Program-made: the position numbers and the translations under genes
The notes under the pieces: generated by a model
What the model saw: the letters and a program-made list of their open reading frames with translations, nothing else
What the model was told of the DNA's origin: nothing
Database searches by the model: none
From: Thalassovita sp.
GTDB taxonomy: Bacteria; Pseudomonadota; Alphaproteobacteria; Rhodobacterales; Rhodobacteraceae
Reading direction: 5' to 3'
Length of the DNA: 64,000 nt
Assembly (NCBI RefSeq): GCF_963691685.1
Contig: NZ_OY829290.1
Location: forward strand, 372,001 to 436,000
Shown here: positions 1-8,672 of the stretch, piece after piece
Position numbering within the stretch: position 1 is the stretch's first letter
Layout: each line of letters starts with the position of its first letter

Positions 1-2
1 CG

Positions 3-734
3 TGGTGCATCGGTCTGGGATCCGGCGCGGCCACCGGCTGGCCGGCGACCGATTGGGTCGAAGATATGATGCTGCGCACCCAGCCGCCTGAGGTCTATGA
101 CGCCTGGACCACCAACCAGATGGCCTTTGACGATCCGCGTGTGATCGCCGCCATTGAAGAGTTTGGCTGGTTCGCCCGTGATGACGCCAAAGTCTCCGGC
201 GGGGCCGGGGCTGTGGCCTCGACCGACTTCCGCGACAGCCCCAAGGGCCTCTTCTCCTCGCCGCCGCAGTGCTACATGCACCGTCAGGCGTCCTTCGTGC
301 CGGCCTTCTTCCCCGAAGATGTGGAGTTCGGTGTAGACACCGATTTCTTCTACATGCCGTCCTACGCGGATAAGGATCTGGGCAACCCGGTTCTGGGCGG
401 TGGTACGCTGATGGCGATCACCGACCCTTCGGATGCCACCAACGTGCTGATGGACTTCCTGAAGCAGCCGATCGCGCATGAAATCATGATGGCGCAGACC
501 GGTTTCCTGACCCCGCACAATGGCGCGTCCGTTGATGCCTATAAGGATGACACCCTGCGTGGTCTGGGTGAGATCCTGCTGGGTGCAACCACCTTCCGCT
601 TTGACGGCTCTGATCTGATGCCGGGTGGCGTGGGTGCTGGCAGCTTCTGGACCGGGATGGTGGACTACACCGGCGGCAAATCCGCCGAAGATGTGGCCAA
701 GGAAATCCAGGCCAGCTGGGACGCGCTGAAATAA
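3..734 (+). CDS. aglE: Alpha-glucoside ABC transporter substrate-binding protein, C-terminal part (AglE-type)
   Basis: The frame is open from the left edge of the window, so the start and signal peptide lie outside; about 243 C-terminal residues are present. The protein is the periplasmic (family 1 type) solute-binding component that would hand alpha-glucosides such as sucrose, trehalose or maltose to the AglFG permease. The identification rests mainly on the neighbours: two MalF/MalG-type permeases, a GH13 glucosidase and a MalK-type ATPase follow on the same strand in the AglEFGAK order known from rhizobia and roseobacters. A gap of about 110 bp precedes aglF. AglE is the best call; another sugar-binding protein of the same family is possible. 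Confidence 0.82.
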   Translation, partial: WCIGLGSGAATGWPATDWVEDMMLRTQPPEVYDAWTTNQMAFDDPRVIAAIEEFGWFARDDAKVSGGAGAVASTDFRDSPKGLFSSPPQCYMHRQASFVPAFFPEDVEFGVDTDFFYMPSYADKDLGNPVLGGGTLMAITDPSDATNVLMDFLKQPIAHEIMMAQTGFLTPHNGASVDAYKDDTLRGLGEILLGATTFRFDGSDLMPGGVGAGSFWTGMVDYTGGKSAEDVAKEIQASWDALK

Positions 735-845
735 GCGACCTCACTGAAAATCTGGGCGATCCGGTGCCGTATGGACCGGGTCGCCCACACAGACCGCAAG
801 GACACCTGAGGCCAGCCTAGCAGGCCTCATGGATCGGGGGACATC

Positions 846-1853
846 ATGCATCCAGCGCTCTTGGGGCTCATCACCATCACCATTGGTGTGTCGAGCTGTG
901 TCGGATATTTCTACCTTTCTAACCTCTTTCTGGACCGGGTGCTTTATCCACCGCGCGGCCCAAATGCAGGCCGCAACATCAACCGCGCCAATCTGATCCG
1001 GCCCTGGCTGTTCCTGTTTCCCGCGCTTTTTGCACTGGGGCTCTATCTGGCCTACCCGGTGGTGGAAACACTGCGCCTGTCGCTGACTGAACGGGTGCCG
1101 GGCGGCGGTTACAGGTGGGTGGGTCTGGACAATTACAGCCAGATGCTGAGTGAGCCGAAGTTCTGGGAAGCCATCCGCAACAACATGCTGTGGCTCATCG
1201 TGGTGCCCGCCATGTCCACTGCCTTTGGCCTGTTGGCCGCCCAGCTGACCGATCGGATCAAATGGGGCAATATCGCGAAATCGCTGATCTTTATGCCGAT
1301 GGCGATTTCCTTTGTTGGCGCCTCGGTGATCTGGAAACTGGTCTATGATGCCCGCCCCGCTGGCACCGATCAGATCGGCGTGCTGAACGCGCTTTACATC
1401 TGGTTTGGCGGCACCGAGCCGAACACCTGGCTGACCATTCCGTTTTGGAACAACTTCTTCCTGATGGTGGTGCTGATCTGGATCCAGACCGGCTTCGCCA
1501 TGGTGATCCTGTCCGCCGCCCTGCGCGGCATCCCGGAAGAAACCGTTGAGGCGGCAATCGTCGATGGCGCCAGCCCGCTGCAGATCTTTTTCAAGATCAA
1601 AGTGCCGCAGATCAAAACAACCATTCTGGTGGTCTGGACCACAATCACCATCACCGTGCTCAAGGTGTTCGACATCGTTTTTGCCATGACCAACGGCCAG
1701 TGGGAGACGCAGGTGCTGGCCAACTACATGTATGACAAGCTGTTCCGCGCCAATGATTGGGGCGGCGGCTCGGCGGCGGCCATGGTGATCATGCTGTTGG
1801 TGATGCCGATCCTTGTCTGGAACGTGCGCAACGCGCGCCGCGAAATGCGCTGA
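846..1853 (+). CDS. aglF: Alpha-glucoside ABC transporter permease AglF
   Basis: This 335-residue integral membrane protein is of the MalF type. It begins with an N-terminal hydrophobic stretch, followed by a second one around residues 55-75 and several more helices. The EAA loop that docks on the ATPase is visible late in the protein (around VEAAIVDGASPLQIFFKIKVP, residues 236-256). The start is supported by GGGGGAC a few bases upstream. It would form the translocation channel with AglG, energised by AglK. The next gene starts 12 bp after its stop, consistent with one operon. Confidence 0.9.
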   Translation: MHPALLGLITITIGVSSCVGYFYLSNLFLDRVLYPPRGPNAGRNINRANLIRPWLFLFPALFALGLYLAYPVVETLRLSLTERVPGGGYRWVGLDNYSQMLSEPKFWEAIRNNMLWLIVVPAMSTAFGLLAAQLTDRIKWGNIAKSLIFMPMAISFVGASVIWKLVYDARPAGTDQIGVLNALYIWFGGTEPNTWLTIPFWNNFFLMVVLIWIQTGFAMVILSAALRGIPEETVEAAIVDGASPLQIFFKIKVPQIKTTILVVWTTITITVLKVFDIVFAMTNGQWETQVLANYMYDKLFRANDWGGGSAAAMVIMLLVMPILVWNVRNARREMR

Positions 1854-1865
1854 GGGGGCCGGATC

Positions 1866-3008
1866 ATGGACAATATCGCAGGAACCAAATCCACCCTGTC
1901 ATGGGTTGTGAATATCTCAGTTGTGGTGCTGGTGGTGCTCTGGCTGTTTCCCACCGTGGGCTTGCTGATCTCCTCCTTCCGGACGGCGGATCAGATCGCG
2001 GCCAGCGGCTGGTGGAAGGCCCCGTTCGCCACCGAACAGAACCTGAAATTGCGCGCCGCAGGACCGGAGGCACAGGTGCAACAGGGCGACCTCTATGTGA
2101 TTGAGGGCCGCCTCGCCGAGGAGGATCTGGACATCTCGGTCTGGGGCATCTCCTCCCGCGCGATCGACGCCTATAAACCCGGTGAAGTGGCCGAACTGAA
2201 AAAGGGCGGCACCATCACGGTGAATGCCGATGGCAGCTACCGCGCGGAAAACACGGAAGAGTTCACCGGCAAACGTGGCCAGCGCATCTTTGTCACCGCG
2301 CTGACCCCGGCCGAGCTGACGTTGGAAAACTATCAGAACATGCTGCTGAGCGAAGAAACCTCAGACGGTATGGTCAAGGCCTTCTTCAACACGCTCACCG
2401 TCACCATCCCCGCCACCGTGATCCCGATCCTGATCGCGGCCTTTGCCGCCTATGCGCTGGCCTGGATGGATTTCCCAGGGAGAGCGATCCTGATTGCCGT
2501 CATCGTCGGCCTGTTGGTGGTGCCGCTGCAACTGGCGCTGATCCCGCTGTTGAAACTGCACCTCGGCATTGGCATCGGCAAGGGCTACCTGGGCGTCTGG
2601 CTGGCCCATACCGGATTTGGCCTGCCACTGGCGATCTACCTGTTGCGCAACTACATGGCCGGGCTGCCTCGTGACATCATCGAAAACGCCCGTGTGGACG
2701 GTGCCAGCGATTTTCAGATCTTCATCCGGATCATCCTGCCGCTCAGCTTCCCGGCGCTGGCCTCTTTTGCGATCTTCCAGTTCCTGTGGACCTGGAACGA
2801 CCTGCTGGTGGCCAAGGTTTTCCTGATCGACAGTTCGGGCCAGACCACGGTGATGACCAATCAGATCGTCGAGCTCTTGGGCACCCGTGGCGGCAATTGG
2901 GAAATCCTAGCCACCGCCGCCTTCGTTTCGATCTCGGTGCCGCTTCTCGTCTTCTTCACAATGCAGAAATACCTCGTGCGCGGCCTTCTGGCTGGCTCGG
3001 TTAAATAG
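1866..3008 (+). CDS. aglG: Alpha-glucoside ABC transporter permease AglG
   Basis: This 380-residue MalG-type permease is the partner of AglF. It has a first helix at about residues 15-37, then a hydrophilic stretch of about 120 residues (50-165), predicted periplasmic, before the remaining helices. The EAA motif (IENARVDGASDFQIFIRI) lies near residue 275. The ordinary MalG fold has no such large first loop. It is seen in the AglG subgroup and may contact AglE. The upstream sequence GAGGGGGCC supports the start. The gene sits between aglF and the glucosidase gene with gaps of only 10-12 bp. Confidence 0.9.
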   Translation: MDNIAGTKSTLSWVVNISVVVLVVLWLFPTVGLLISSFRTADQIAASGWWKAPFATEQNLKLRAAGPEAQVQQGDLYVIEGRLAEEDLDISVWGISSRAIDAYKPGEVAELKKGGTITVNADGSYRAENTEEFTGKRGQRIFVTALTPAELTLENYQNMLLSEETSDGMVKAFFNTLTVTIPATVIPILIAAFAAYALAWMDFPGRAILIAVIVGLLVVPLQLALIPLLKLHLGIGIGKGYLGVWLAHTGFGLPLAIYLLRNYMAGLPRDIIENARVDGASDFQIFIRIILPLSFPALASFAIFQFLWTWNDLLVAKVFLIDSSGQTTVMTNQIVELLGTRGGNWEILATAAFVSISVPLLVFFTMQKYLVRGLLAGSVK

Positions 3009-3018
3009 GACCTCGCTC

Positions 3019-4677
3019 ATGAACGCTCAATCCAACCTAACTTCCCTGAAACCGCCCGCGCGTGGCGATGACTGGTGGCGCGGTGGGGTGATCTATCAGA
3101 TCTATCCGCGCAGTTTTCAGGACAGCAACGGTGATGGGATCGGTGATCTGGCCGGCATCACCCAGCGTCTGCCCTATGTCGCCTCACTGGGGTTGGATGC
3201 GATCTGGATTTCGCCTTTCTTCACCTCCCCGATGAAGGATTTCGGCTATGACGTCAGCGATTACCGCGACGTCGACCCGATGTTCGGCACCTTGGCCGAC
3301 TTTGACGCCCTGATGGAGGCCGCCCATGGCCTTGGCCTGAAGGTGATGATCGATCTGGTGCTCAGCCACACCTCGGACGAACACCCGTGGTTTAAGGAAA
3401 GCCGCCAGAGCCGCGACAACGCCAAATCCGATTGGTTCGTCTGGGCCGACCCACAGCCCGACGGCACCCCGCCGAACAACTGGCTGTCGATCTTTGGCGG
3501 CCCCGCATGGCAATGGGACACCCGGCGCCAGCAGTATTACCTGCACAACTTCCTGACCTCACAGCCCGATTTGAACTTCCACACCCGCGATGTGCAGGAC
3601 GCCTTGTTGGATGTGGCCCGGTTCTGGCTGGAACGTGGCGTTGATGGCTTCCGTCTGGACACCATCAATTTCTACTTCCACGACGCCCAGCTGCGGTCCA
3701 ATCCACCGCTGCCTGAGGCTGAGCGCAACGCCTCCATCGCGCCGCAGGTGAACCCCTATAACCACCAGCTGCACCTTTATTCCAAGACCCAGCCGGAAAA
3801 CATCGCCTTCCTGGAACGGCTGCGTGCGCTGACCGATGAATATGGCGCCCGCGCCTGTCTGGGGGAGGTTGGCGAGGCGCAGCGCGGCGTCGAAGTGATG
3901 GGCGAATACACCGCCGGTGAGAAGCGGATGCACATGTGCTACGCCTTTGACTTCCTCGAAAGCCAACCGGCGACCGCGCAGAAGGTAGTTGAGGTGTTTG
4001 AGGAGCTGGAGCGTGTGGCGCCGGATGCCTGGGCCTGCTGGGCGTTTTCCAACCATGATGTGCCCCGCTATGCCAGCCGCTGGAACCTGTCCGAAGCGGC
4101 GGTCTACGCCCATGCGGTGATGTTGCTGACCTTGCGTGGCTCGGCCTGCCTCTATCAGGGCGAGGAGTTGGGCCTGCATGAAGCGGATGTCGCCTTTGAG
4201 GATCTGCAGGATCCCTACGGCATCGAATTCTGGCCCGAGTTCAAGGGTCGCGACGGCTGCCGCACACCGATGGTGTGGGAAACCCAATCGGAACATGCGG
4301 GCTTTGGCGACGGCAAACCCTGGCTGCCGGTCAGCGCCGAACAGGCCGCGATGGCGGTCGACCGGCAGGAGGCCGATCCGGAGGCGATGCTGCATCATTA
4401 CCGCGCCGCCGTTGCCCTGCGTCAGAGCAGCGAAGCATTGCGAAATGGTGAACAGACCGGCCTCGCCGCTAAGGGAAATCTGCTGACCTTCCATAGGGTT
4501 CACGGGGATGAAGTGCTGTTTTGCGCCTTCAACCTTGGCAACGCAGAAGAAAAGCTGGACTTGCCAATTGGCAATTGGACGCCCCTCGGCACAGGGCTGC
4601 GCGGCGCGGTGGCACCCGCGGGGCGTGACCTGACGCTGCCGGCATGGGGCTATAGCATTTTGGCCAAGGGGGCGTGA
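3019..4677 (+). CDS. aglA: Alpha-glucosidase, GH13 family (AglA)
   Basis: This 552-residue cytoplasmic enzyme is expected to hydrolyse alpha-glucosides brought in by AglEFGK. All GH13 signature regions are visible: DLVLSHTSDEHPWF (region I, about 110), GFRLDTINF with the nucleophile Asp (about 213), GEVGE with the general acid Glu (about 282) and FSNHDVPR (region IV, about 344). An N-terminal VIYQIYPRSFQDSNGDGIGD block is typical of oligo-1,6-glucosidase or sucrose/trehalose-type alpha-glucosidases. Length is normal for the family and there is no signal peptide. Substrate range cannot be read from sequence alone. The gap to aglK is 4 bp. Confidence 0.93.
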   Translation: MNAQSNLTSLKPPARGDDWWRGGVIYQIYPRSFQDSNGDGIGDLAGITQRLPYVASLGLDAIWISPFFTSPMKDFGYDVSDYRDVDPMFGTLADFDALMEAAHGLGLKVMIDLVLSHTSDEHPWFKESRQSRDNAKSDWFVWADPQPDGTPPNNWLSIFGGPAWQWDTRRQQYYLHNFLTSQPDLNFHTRDVQDALLDVARFWLERGVDGFRLDTINFYFHDAQLRSNPPLPEAERNASIAPQVNPYNHQLHLYSKTQPENIAFLERLRALTDEYGARACLGEVGEAQRGVEVMGEYTAGEKRMHMCYAFDFLESQPATAQKVVEVFEELERVAPDAWACWAFSNHDVPRYASRWNLSEAAVYAHAVMLLTLRGSACLYQGEELGLHEADVAFEDLQDPYGIEFWPEFKGRDGCRTPMVWETQSEHAGFGDGKPWLPVSAEQAAMAVDRQEADPEAMLHHYRAAVALRQSSEALRNGEQTGLAAKGNLLTFHRVHGDEVLFCAFNLGNAEEKLDLPIGNWTPLGTGLRGAVAPAGRDLTLPAWGYSILAKGA

Positions 4678-4681
4678 TTCG

Positions 4682-5773
4682 ATGGCAGAGCTTAAACTCA
4701 GCAATGTTGAGAAGACCTACGGCGGCGCCGTCAATGTGCTCAACAACATCAACCTGGACATCGAAGCCGGTGAGCTGATCGTCTTTGTCGGCCCCTCAGG
4801 CTGCGGCAAGTCCACTCTGCTGCGGATGATTGCAGGGCTGGAAAAGATCACCGGCGGGGAGCTGACCATTGATGGCCAGCGGATGAATGACGTGCCCCCG
4901 GCGCAGCGGGGCATTGCGATGGTGTTCCAGTCCTACGCGCTCTACCCGCATATGACGGTGCGCGAAAACATGTCCTTCGCGTTGAAGATCGCCAAAAAAT
5001 CCAAGGCTGAGATTGATGAAGCCGTGAACAAGGCCGCGGCGGTGCTGCAGCTGGAACCCTATCTGGATCGCCTGCCCAAGGCGTTGTCAGGTGGGCAGCG
5101 TCAGCGGGTGGCCATCGGCCGCTCCATCGTGCGCGATCCGCAGGTCTATCTGTTTGACGAACCGCTTTCCAACCTCGACGCGGCTTTGCGGGTTGCCACG
5201 CGGATCGAGATTGCCCGCCTGAAAGAGGCCATGCCGGATCGCACCATGATCTATGTGACCCACGATCAGGTGGAGGCGATGACGCTGGCCAGCCGGATTG
5301 TGGTGCTGGCCAACAAAGGCATCGCGCAGGTCGGCACGCCGCTGGAACTATATGAAACCCCCGACAATGAATTTGTCGCCCAGTTCATCGGCTCCCCGGC
5401 GATGAACCTCTTGCCCGGCAAGATCTCCGCGACAGGGCAGGAAACCCATGTCGAACTCACCGGTGGTGGCAAGGCCGTCTCAACCATCCCCACGCGTGAG
5501 GGGGACCTGGGTAAGGAGGTCAACATCGGCGTCCGGCCTGAGGATATGGTGTCCACCGAAGGTGAGGCGCTCTACCGTGGCGCGGTCAGCTATACCGAGG
5601 CTTTGGGTGAGGTGACGCTGCTCTATTTCGATGGCGCCTCCGGCGACGATGGCGTGATCGCCAAACTGCCCGGCATCCACAAAGGCCTGCGCGGGCAAGA
5701 GGTGCAGATGGCGGTTGATCCCGCCAAGGTGCATCTGTTCCACAACGGCCAGTCGATGCGGCCAAAGGGCTGA
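4682..5773 (+). CDS. aglK: Alpha-glucoside ABC transporter ATP-binding protein (AglK, UgpC/MalK family)
   Basis: The 363-residue ATPase powers AglFG. It shows Walker A GPSGCGKST (about residue 38), signature LSGGQRQRVAIGRS (about 135), Walker B VYLFDEPLSNLD (about 157) and switch His in VTHDQVEAM. A C-terminal TOBE/regulatory region from about residue 240 is typical of MalK/UgpC proteins. This is the last gene of the agl operon; an intrinsic terminator follows about 25 bp downstream. The regulator (an AglR-type LacI protein in relatives) would be upstream of the window. Confidence 0.93.
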   Translation: MAELKLSNVEKTYGGAVNVLNNINLDIEAGELIVFVGPSGCGKSTLLRMIAGLEKITGGELTIDGQRMNDVPPAQRGIAMVFQSYALYPHMTVRENMSFALKIAKKSKAEIDEAVNKAAAVLQLEPYLDRLPKALSGGQRQRVAIGRSIVRDPQVYLFDEPLSNLDAALRVATRIEIARLKEAMPDRTMIYVTHDQVEAMTLASRIVVLANKGIAQVGTPLELYETPDNEFVAQFIGSPAMNLLPGKISATGQETHVELTGGGKAVSTIPTREGDLGKEVNIGVRPEDMVSTEGEALYRGAVSYTEALGEVTLLYFDGASGDDGVIAKLPGIHKGLRGQEVQMAVDPAKVHLFHNGQSMRPKG

Positions 5774-5793
5774 CGGATATCGATCCTACAAAC

Positions 5794-5830
5794 AAAGAAG
5801 GGCGCGCCGTTTGGCACGCCCTTTTTGTTT
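5794..5830. terminator. Bidirectional intrinsic terminator between aglK and the GST gene
   Basis: GGGCGCGCC (5800-5808) and GGCACGCCC (5813-5821) pair with one mismatch around a GTTT loop. A T-rich tract follows on the plus strand (CTTTTTGTTT). The minus strand also has a T tract (CTTTGTTTGT), so the hairpin can end both convergent genes. Confidence 0.85.
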
Positions 5831-5843
5831 CATGTCGCCGGGT

Positions 5844-6542
5844 TTATTCCGGACGCGGTGGGATGTTGCGGGCGCGCTGCACGGTTGGGCGTGCCAGGAA
5901 GCGCTGCTCATAGGCCACCACGTTTTCAAAGCTGGCGTAGTCCAGTACCTCTTTGGCGCCGTAGAAATCCAGCGCGGTCAGCCAGGGGCCGATGGCCATG
6001 TCGGCGATGGAATATTCGCCCACGATCCAGTCTTTGCCTTCCAGCGCGCCGTTCAGCACGTTCAGGATACGTTTGCCTTCGTTGATGTAACGCTCACGCG
6101 GGCGCGGATCTTCAATCTCAGCACCAGCGAATTTGGTGAAGAAGCCCAGCTGACCAAACATCGGGCCCAGGCCCCCCATCTGGAACATCAGCCACTGCAG
6201 GGTCTCGGCCCGTTTCGCGGGGTCGGTGGACAGGAATTTGCCCGACTTTTCGGCCAGGTAAATCAGGATCGCACCGGATTCAAACACACCAATCGGGCCA
6301 CCCTCAGCGGAGGGATCGATGATCGCGGGGATCTTGTTGTTGGGGTTCAGTGACAGAAACTCGGGGCTTTTGACGTCGGCATCCGACAGGGTCACGGTAT
6401 GCGCCTCATAGGGCAGGCCGGTTTCTTCCAGCATCAGGGAAACTTTGACGCCGTTCGGGGTGGGGAAGGAATACAGCTGGATGACCGAAGGGTCTTTGGC
6501 GGGCCAGCGGTTGTTGATCAGAAAATCGTCGGGAAAAGTCAT
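5844..6542 (-). CDS. Glutathione S-transferase family protein, nu-class (YfcG/YghU-like)
   Basis: This 232-residue protein has a thioredoxin-fold N-terminal half and an all-helical C-terminal half. The segment YSFPTPNGVKVSLMLEE carries the Thr/Asn pair that nu-class GSTs (E. coli YfcG, YghU) use in place of a catalytic Ser/Tyr, and NKIPAIIDP plus FESGAILIYLAEKSG form the glutathione site. These enzymes act as disulfide reductases using glutathione. I chose ATG at 6542 because a GAGGAG site sits about 9 bases upstream; a longer reading to 6638 has no support. The gene is monocistronic and converges on aglK. Confidence 0.88.
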   Translation of the reverse strand: MTFPDDFLINNRWPAKDPSVIQLYSFPTPNGVKVSLMLEETGLPYEAHTVTLSDADVKSPEFLSLNPNNKIPAIIDPSAEGGPIGVFESGAILIYLAEKSGKFLSTDPAKRAETLQWLMFQMGGLGPMFGQLGFFTKFAGAEIEDPRPRERYINEGKRILNVLNGALEGKDWIVGEYSIADMAIGPWLTALDFYGAKEVLDYASFENVVAYEQRFLARPTVQRARNIPPRPE

Positions 6543-6687
6543 TTGTGCGCTCCTCAGCAAGTGTTGAGGGAAAAATAGGGACTTTTTCCCAGACAAAAAG
6601 TCGCACGACTGTGAAAAAGAAGCATAGTCTGTGTGCATTGAAACACCAAAATAATCGTTTTGAAACGGTCAGGGGAAAGGGAACACT

Positions 6688-7122
6688 ATGCTTCAGGAAT
6701 TCAAGGACTTCATCGCCAAAGGCAATGTCATGGATATGGCGGTGGGGATTATCATCGGCGCGGCCTTCACTGCGATTGTGAAATCCATGGTGGGGGATCT
6801 GCTTAACCCGATCATCGGGCTGTTCACCGGTGGCGTTGATTTCACCAACAACTTTGTGGTGCTGGCCGGTGAGGTTGCGGCAGGCACCAGCCTGGAAGCG
6901 GCACGGGAGGCCGGCGCGGCGGTCTTTGCCTATGGCGCGTTTTTCATGGCGGTGATCAACTTCCTGATCGTGGCCTTCGTGGTCTTCATGCTGGTGCGCT
7001 ACGTCAACAAGGTGAAAGAGGCCGCTGAAGCCAAGGAAGAAGAGGCCCCGGCCGAAGAAGCGCCCGCCGGGCCAAGTGAGCTGGATGTGCTGCTTGAAAT
7101 CCGCGACGCTCTGAAAAAGTAA
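6688..7122 (+). CDS. mscL: Large-conductance mechanosensitive channel MscL
   Basis: This 144-residue inner-membrane channel opens under membrane tension to release solutes during hypo-osmotic shock. The N-terminus MLQEFKDFIAKGNVMDMAVG and the first helix through DLLNPIIG are diagnostic. A second helix (FFMAVINFLIVAFVVFMLVR) runs at about residues 88-108. A C-terminal charged, Ala/Glu-rich bundle ends in a short helix (LDVLLEIRDALKK). AGGGGAAAGGG upstream supports the start. Length and domain order are normal. A strong terminator follows. Confidence 0.97.
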   Translation: MLQEFKDFIAKGNVMDMAVGIIIGAAFTAIVKSMVGDLLNPIIGLFTGGVDFTNNFVVLAGEVAAGTSLEAAREAGAAVFAYGAFFMAVINFLIVAFVVFMLVRYVNKVKEAAEAKEEEAPAEEAPAGPSELDVLLEIRDALKK

Positions 7123-7144
7123 TCCGGCGACATGCTGGAACGGG

Positions 7145-7173
7145 AAAGGGGGCCAAGCGGCCCCCTTTTTTGT
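7145..7173 (+). terminator. Intrinsic terminator of mscL
   Basis: GGGGGCC (7148-7154) and GGCCCCC (7159-7165) form a perfect stem around AAGC, followed by TTTTTTGT. Confidence 0.93.
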
Positions 7174-7192
7174 ATTCACTGAGGTGTCTCGC

Positions 7193-7729
7193 TTACACTT
7201 CGCCGGTGTATTCACCGCGCGCCGGGTAGTTGTTGGCGATGGCGAAATCGACAGCGCCCAGCAGTTCCGAGAAATGCGGACGCACAAACGGCATGGTCTG
7301 CACGGAACCGTAGAACAGGGTTTGCTTTTCGGTCACCAGGAACAGGCCGGGTTCGGAAAACAGCGCCGGCTCTTCAATCCCGATCGAGGTTTTGCCGCGC
7401 GAGGTGGAAATATAGAGGCCCCATTCCTTGGCGACGGAGAGCGGCAGGTCATAGGCGAACTTGATCTTGCTGCTCTCGATCTGCTCCTGCATCGCGCGGG
7501 TGCGCTCTTCGCCATCGGAGCTGACAGCGATCATGTCGATGCCGCGTTCTGCGAATTTGTCCGCCAGCTTCTCCATCTCGGCCAGGTATTTGGCGCAGAT
7601 CGGGCAGTGCAGGCCGCGGTAGAAACAAACAACGGTGCCACGCTCGGTGGTCTGGGCCGAGAGCTCAAAGTCACCGTGGTCCAGCGTCGGCAGGGTCAGG
7701 TTCGGGGTTTTCTGGCGGGGCATCAGCAT
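7193..7729 (-). CDS. Peroxiredoxin-like (AhpC/TSA) family protein
   Basis: This 178-residue thioredoxin-fold protein is cytoplasmic. The motif FYRGLHCPICAKYLAEM (about residues 36-52) has the redox Cys pair CPIC after the YRG element characteristic of the peroxiredoxin-like subgroup, followed by ISSDGEERTR-type strands. It likely reduces peroxides or disulfides; the true substrate is unknown. ATG at 7729 is preceded by CAGGAGACAG, a good ribosome site. It is transcribed divergently from the AraC-type regulator at 7853, which is the obvious candidate regulator; the 123-bp gap would hold both promoters. Confidence 0.87.
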   Translation of the reverse strand: MLMPRQKTPNLTLPTLDHGDFELSAQTTERGTVVCFYRGLHCPICAKYLAEMEKLADKFAERGIDMIAVSSDGEERTRAMQEQIESSKIKFAYDLPLSVAKEWGLYISTSRGKTSIGIEEPALFSEPGLFLVTEKQTLFYGSVQTMPFVRPHFSELLGAVDFAIANNYPARGEYTGEV

Positions 7730-7852
7730 GGGCTGTCTCCTGTTTCTGGTTGGGGCAGGTCAAAGCGAGGGATTGACCGTTGAGGCGGTTATGCGCCAAT
7801 CTGTCGTCAGGAAGATCCGAATAAACTGACCAAAACACCGAAAGACGCAGGT

Positions 7853-8581
7853 ATGGACCGGTTGAGTGCATTGATGGAACGGTTCGAAATGCAGATTGAA
7901 CCGGTAGAACCTGCGGCGGCCAACCTGCTGGTGCTGGGCGATCCGGATGGGGTGCACTGCCACGTCCTGCTGCGCGGCGCATCGCGGGGGCGGTGCGGCG
8001 ACCGGGTGGTTTTTGCTGCGCGGGTCACCTGGGGCGGTGAGGCAAACCCGCTGATGGAGGCGCTGCCTGAAGCGGTGGAATTGCCATTGCAAGACAGCCC
8101 GGAACTGATCGGATTGATCGCCTTTCTGCAAAGCGAAATTGAGGGCCGCCATTGCGGTGGGCCAACCGTGCAGCGGCGGTTGGGTGAGGTGCTGATGGTG
8201 CGGCTGTTGCGGCATCAGATCAGCGCTGGCAGCACCGAACCGGGGGTCTTGGCCGGGCTGGCGGATCCCCGATTGTCCCGCGCCGTGGTGGCGATCCATG
8301 ACCGGCCGGGCCATGGCTGGACCAATGCTGATCTGGCGCAGGAGGCTGGGCTGTCGCTCAGCCGATTTGCCGAGCTGTTCGGGGCAACCGTGGGGATGAC
8401 GCCGATGGCCTATCTGCGGCACTGGCGGCTGACGGTGGCACATCAGGACCTGATGCGCGGCGATCGGGTAGATGCCGTGGCGCGGCGATACGGCTATGGC
8501 TCAGGCGAGGCGTTTGCGCGGGCGTTCAAATCCCGGTTTGGGGTCAAGCCGGTGGCGGTCAGAACCCAGCAGGCGGCCTAG
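7853..8581 (+). CDS. AraC family transcriptional regulator
   Basis: This 242-residue regulator has an N-terminal cupin-like ligand-binding region (about 1-130). The C-terminal double helix-turn-helix (about 145-238) includes TNADLAQEAGLSLSRFAELF and the AraC signature VDAVARRYGYGSGEAFARAFKSRFG. The N-terminal half is shorter than in many cupin AraC regulators. It diverges from the peroxiredoxin-like gene and probably controls it. The inducer is not deducible. The call is firm for the family, and inferred for the target. Confidence 0.9.
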   Translation: MDRLSALMERFEMQIEPVEPAAANLLVLGDPDGVHCHVLLRGASRGRCGDRVVFAARVTWGGEANPLMEALPEAVELPLQDSPELIGLIAFLQSEIEGRHCGGPTVQRRLGEVLMVRLLRHQISAGSTEPGVLAGLADPRLSRAVVAIHDRPGHGWTNADLAQEAGLSLSRFAELFGATVGMTPMAYLRHWRLTVAHQDLMRGDRVDAVARRYGYGSGEAFARAFKSRFGVKPVAVRTQQAA

Positions 8582-8621
8582 AAAAAGGTGAGGCCCGACC
8601 AGGAGGATCCGGCCGGGCCTC
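8582..8621 (-). terminator. Intrinsic terminator of ald
   Basis: On the minus strand GAGGCCCGGCC pairs with GGTCGGGCCTC (8590-8600 with 8611-8621, one mismatch) and is followed by CACCTTTTTC. It lies 51 bp after the ald stop and immediately abuts the end of the AraC gene. Confidence 0.85.
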
Positions 8622-8672
8622 GGGGAACACGGGCAGGGCTGCAACCCCGCCGCGTGAAAGCAATGTCAGGCT

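Noticed and set aside
3559..4704. 381-codon open frame on the minus strand over aglA
   Set aside because: It is a shadow of the GH13 gene, without a plausible start or domain.
5844..6638. Longer GST reading starting at 6638
   Set aside because: The extra 32 N-terminal residues match nothing in the family, and a good ribosome site precedes ATG 6542.
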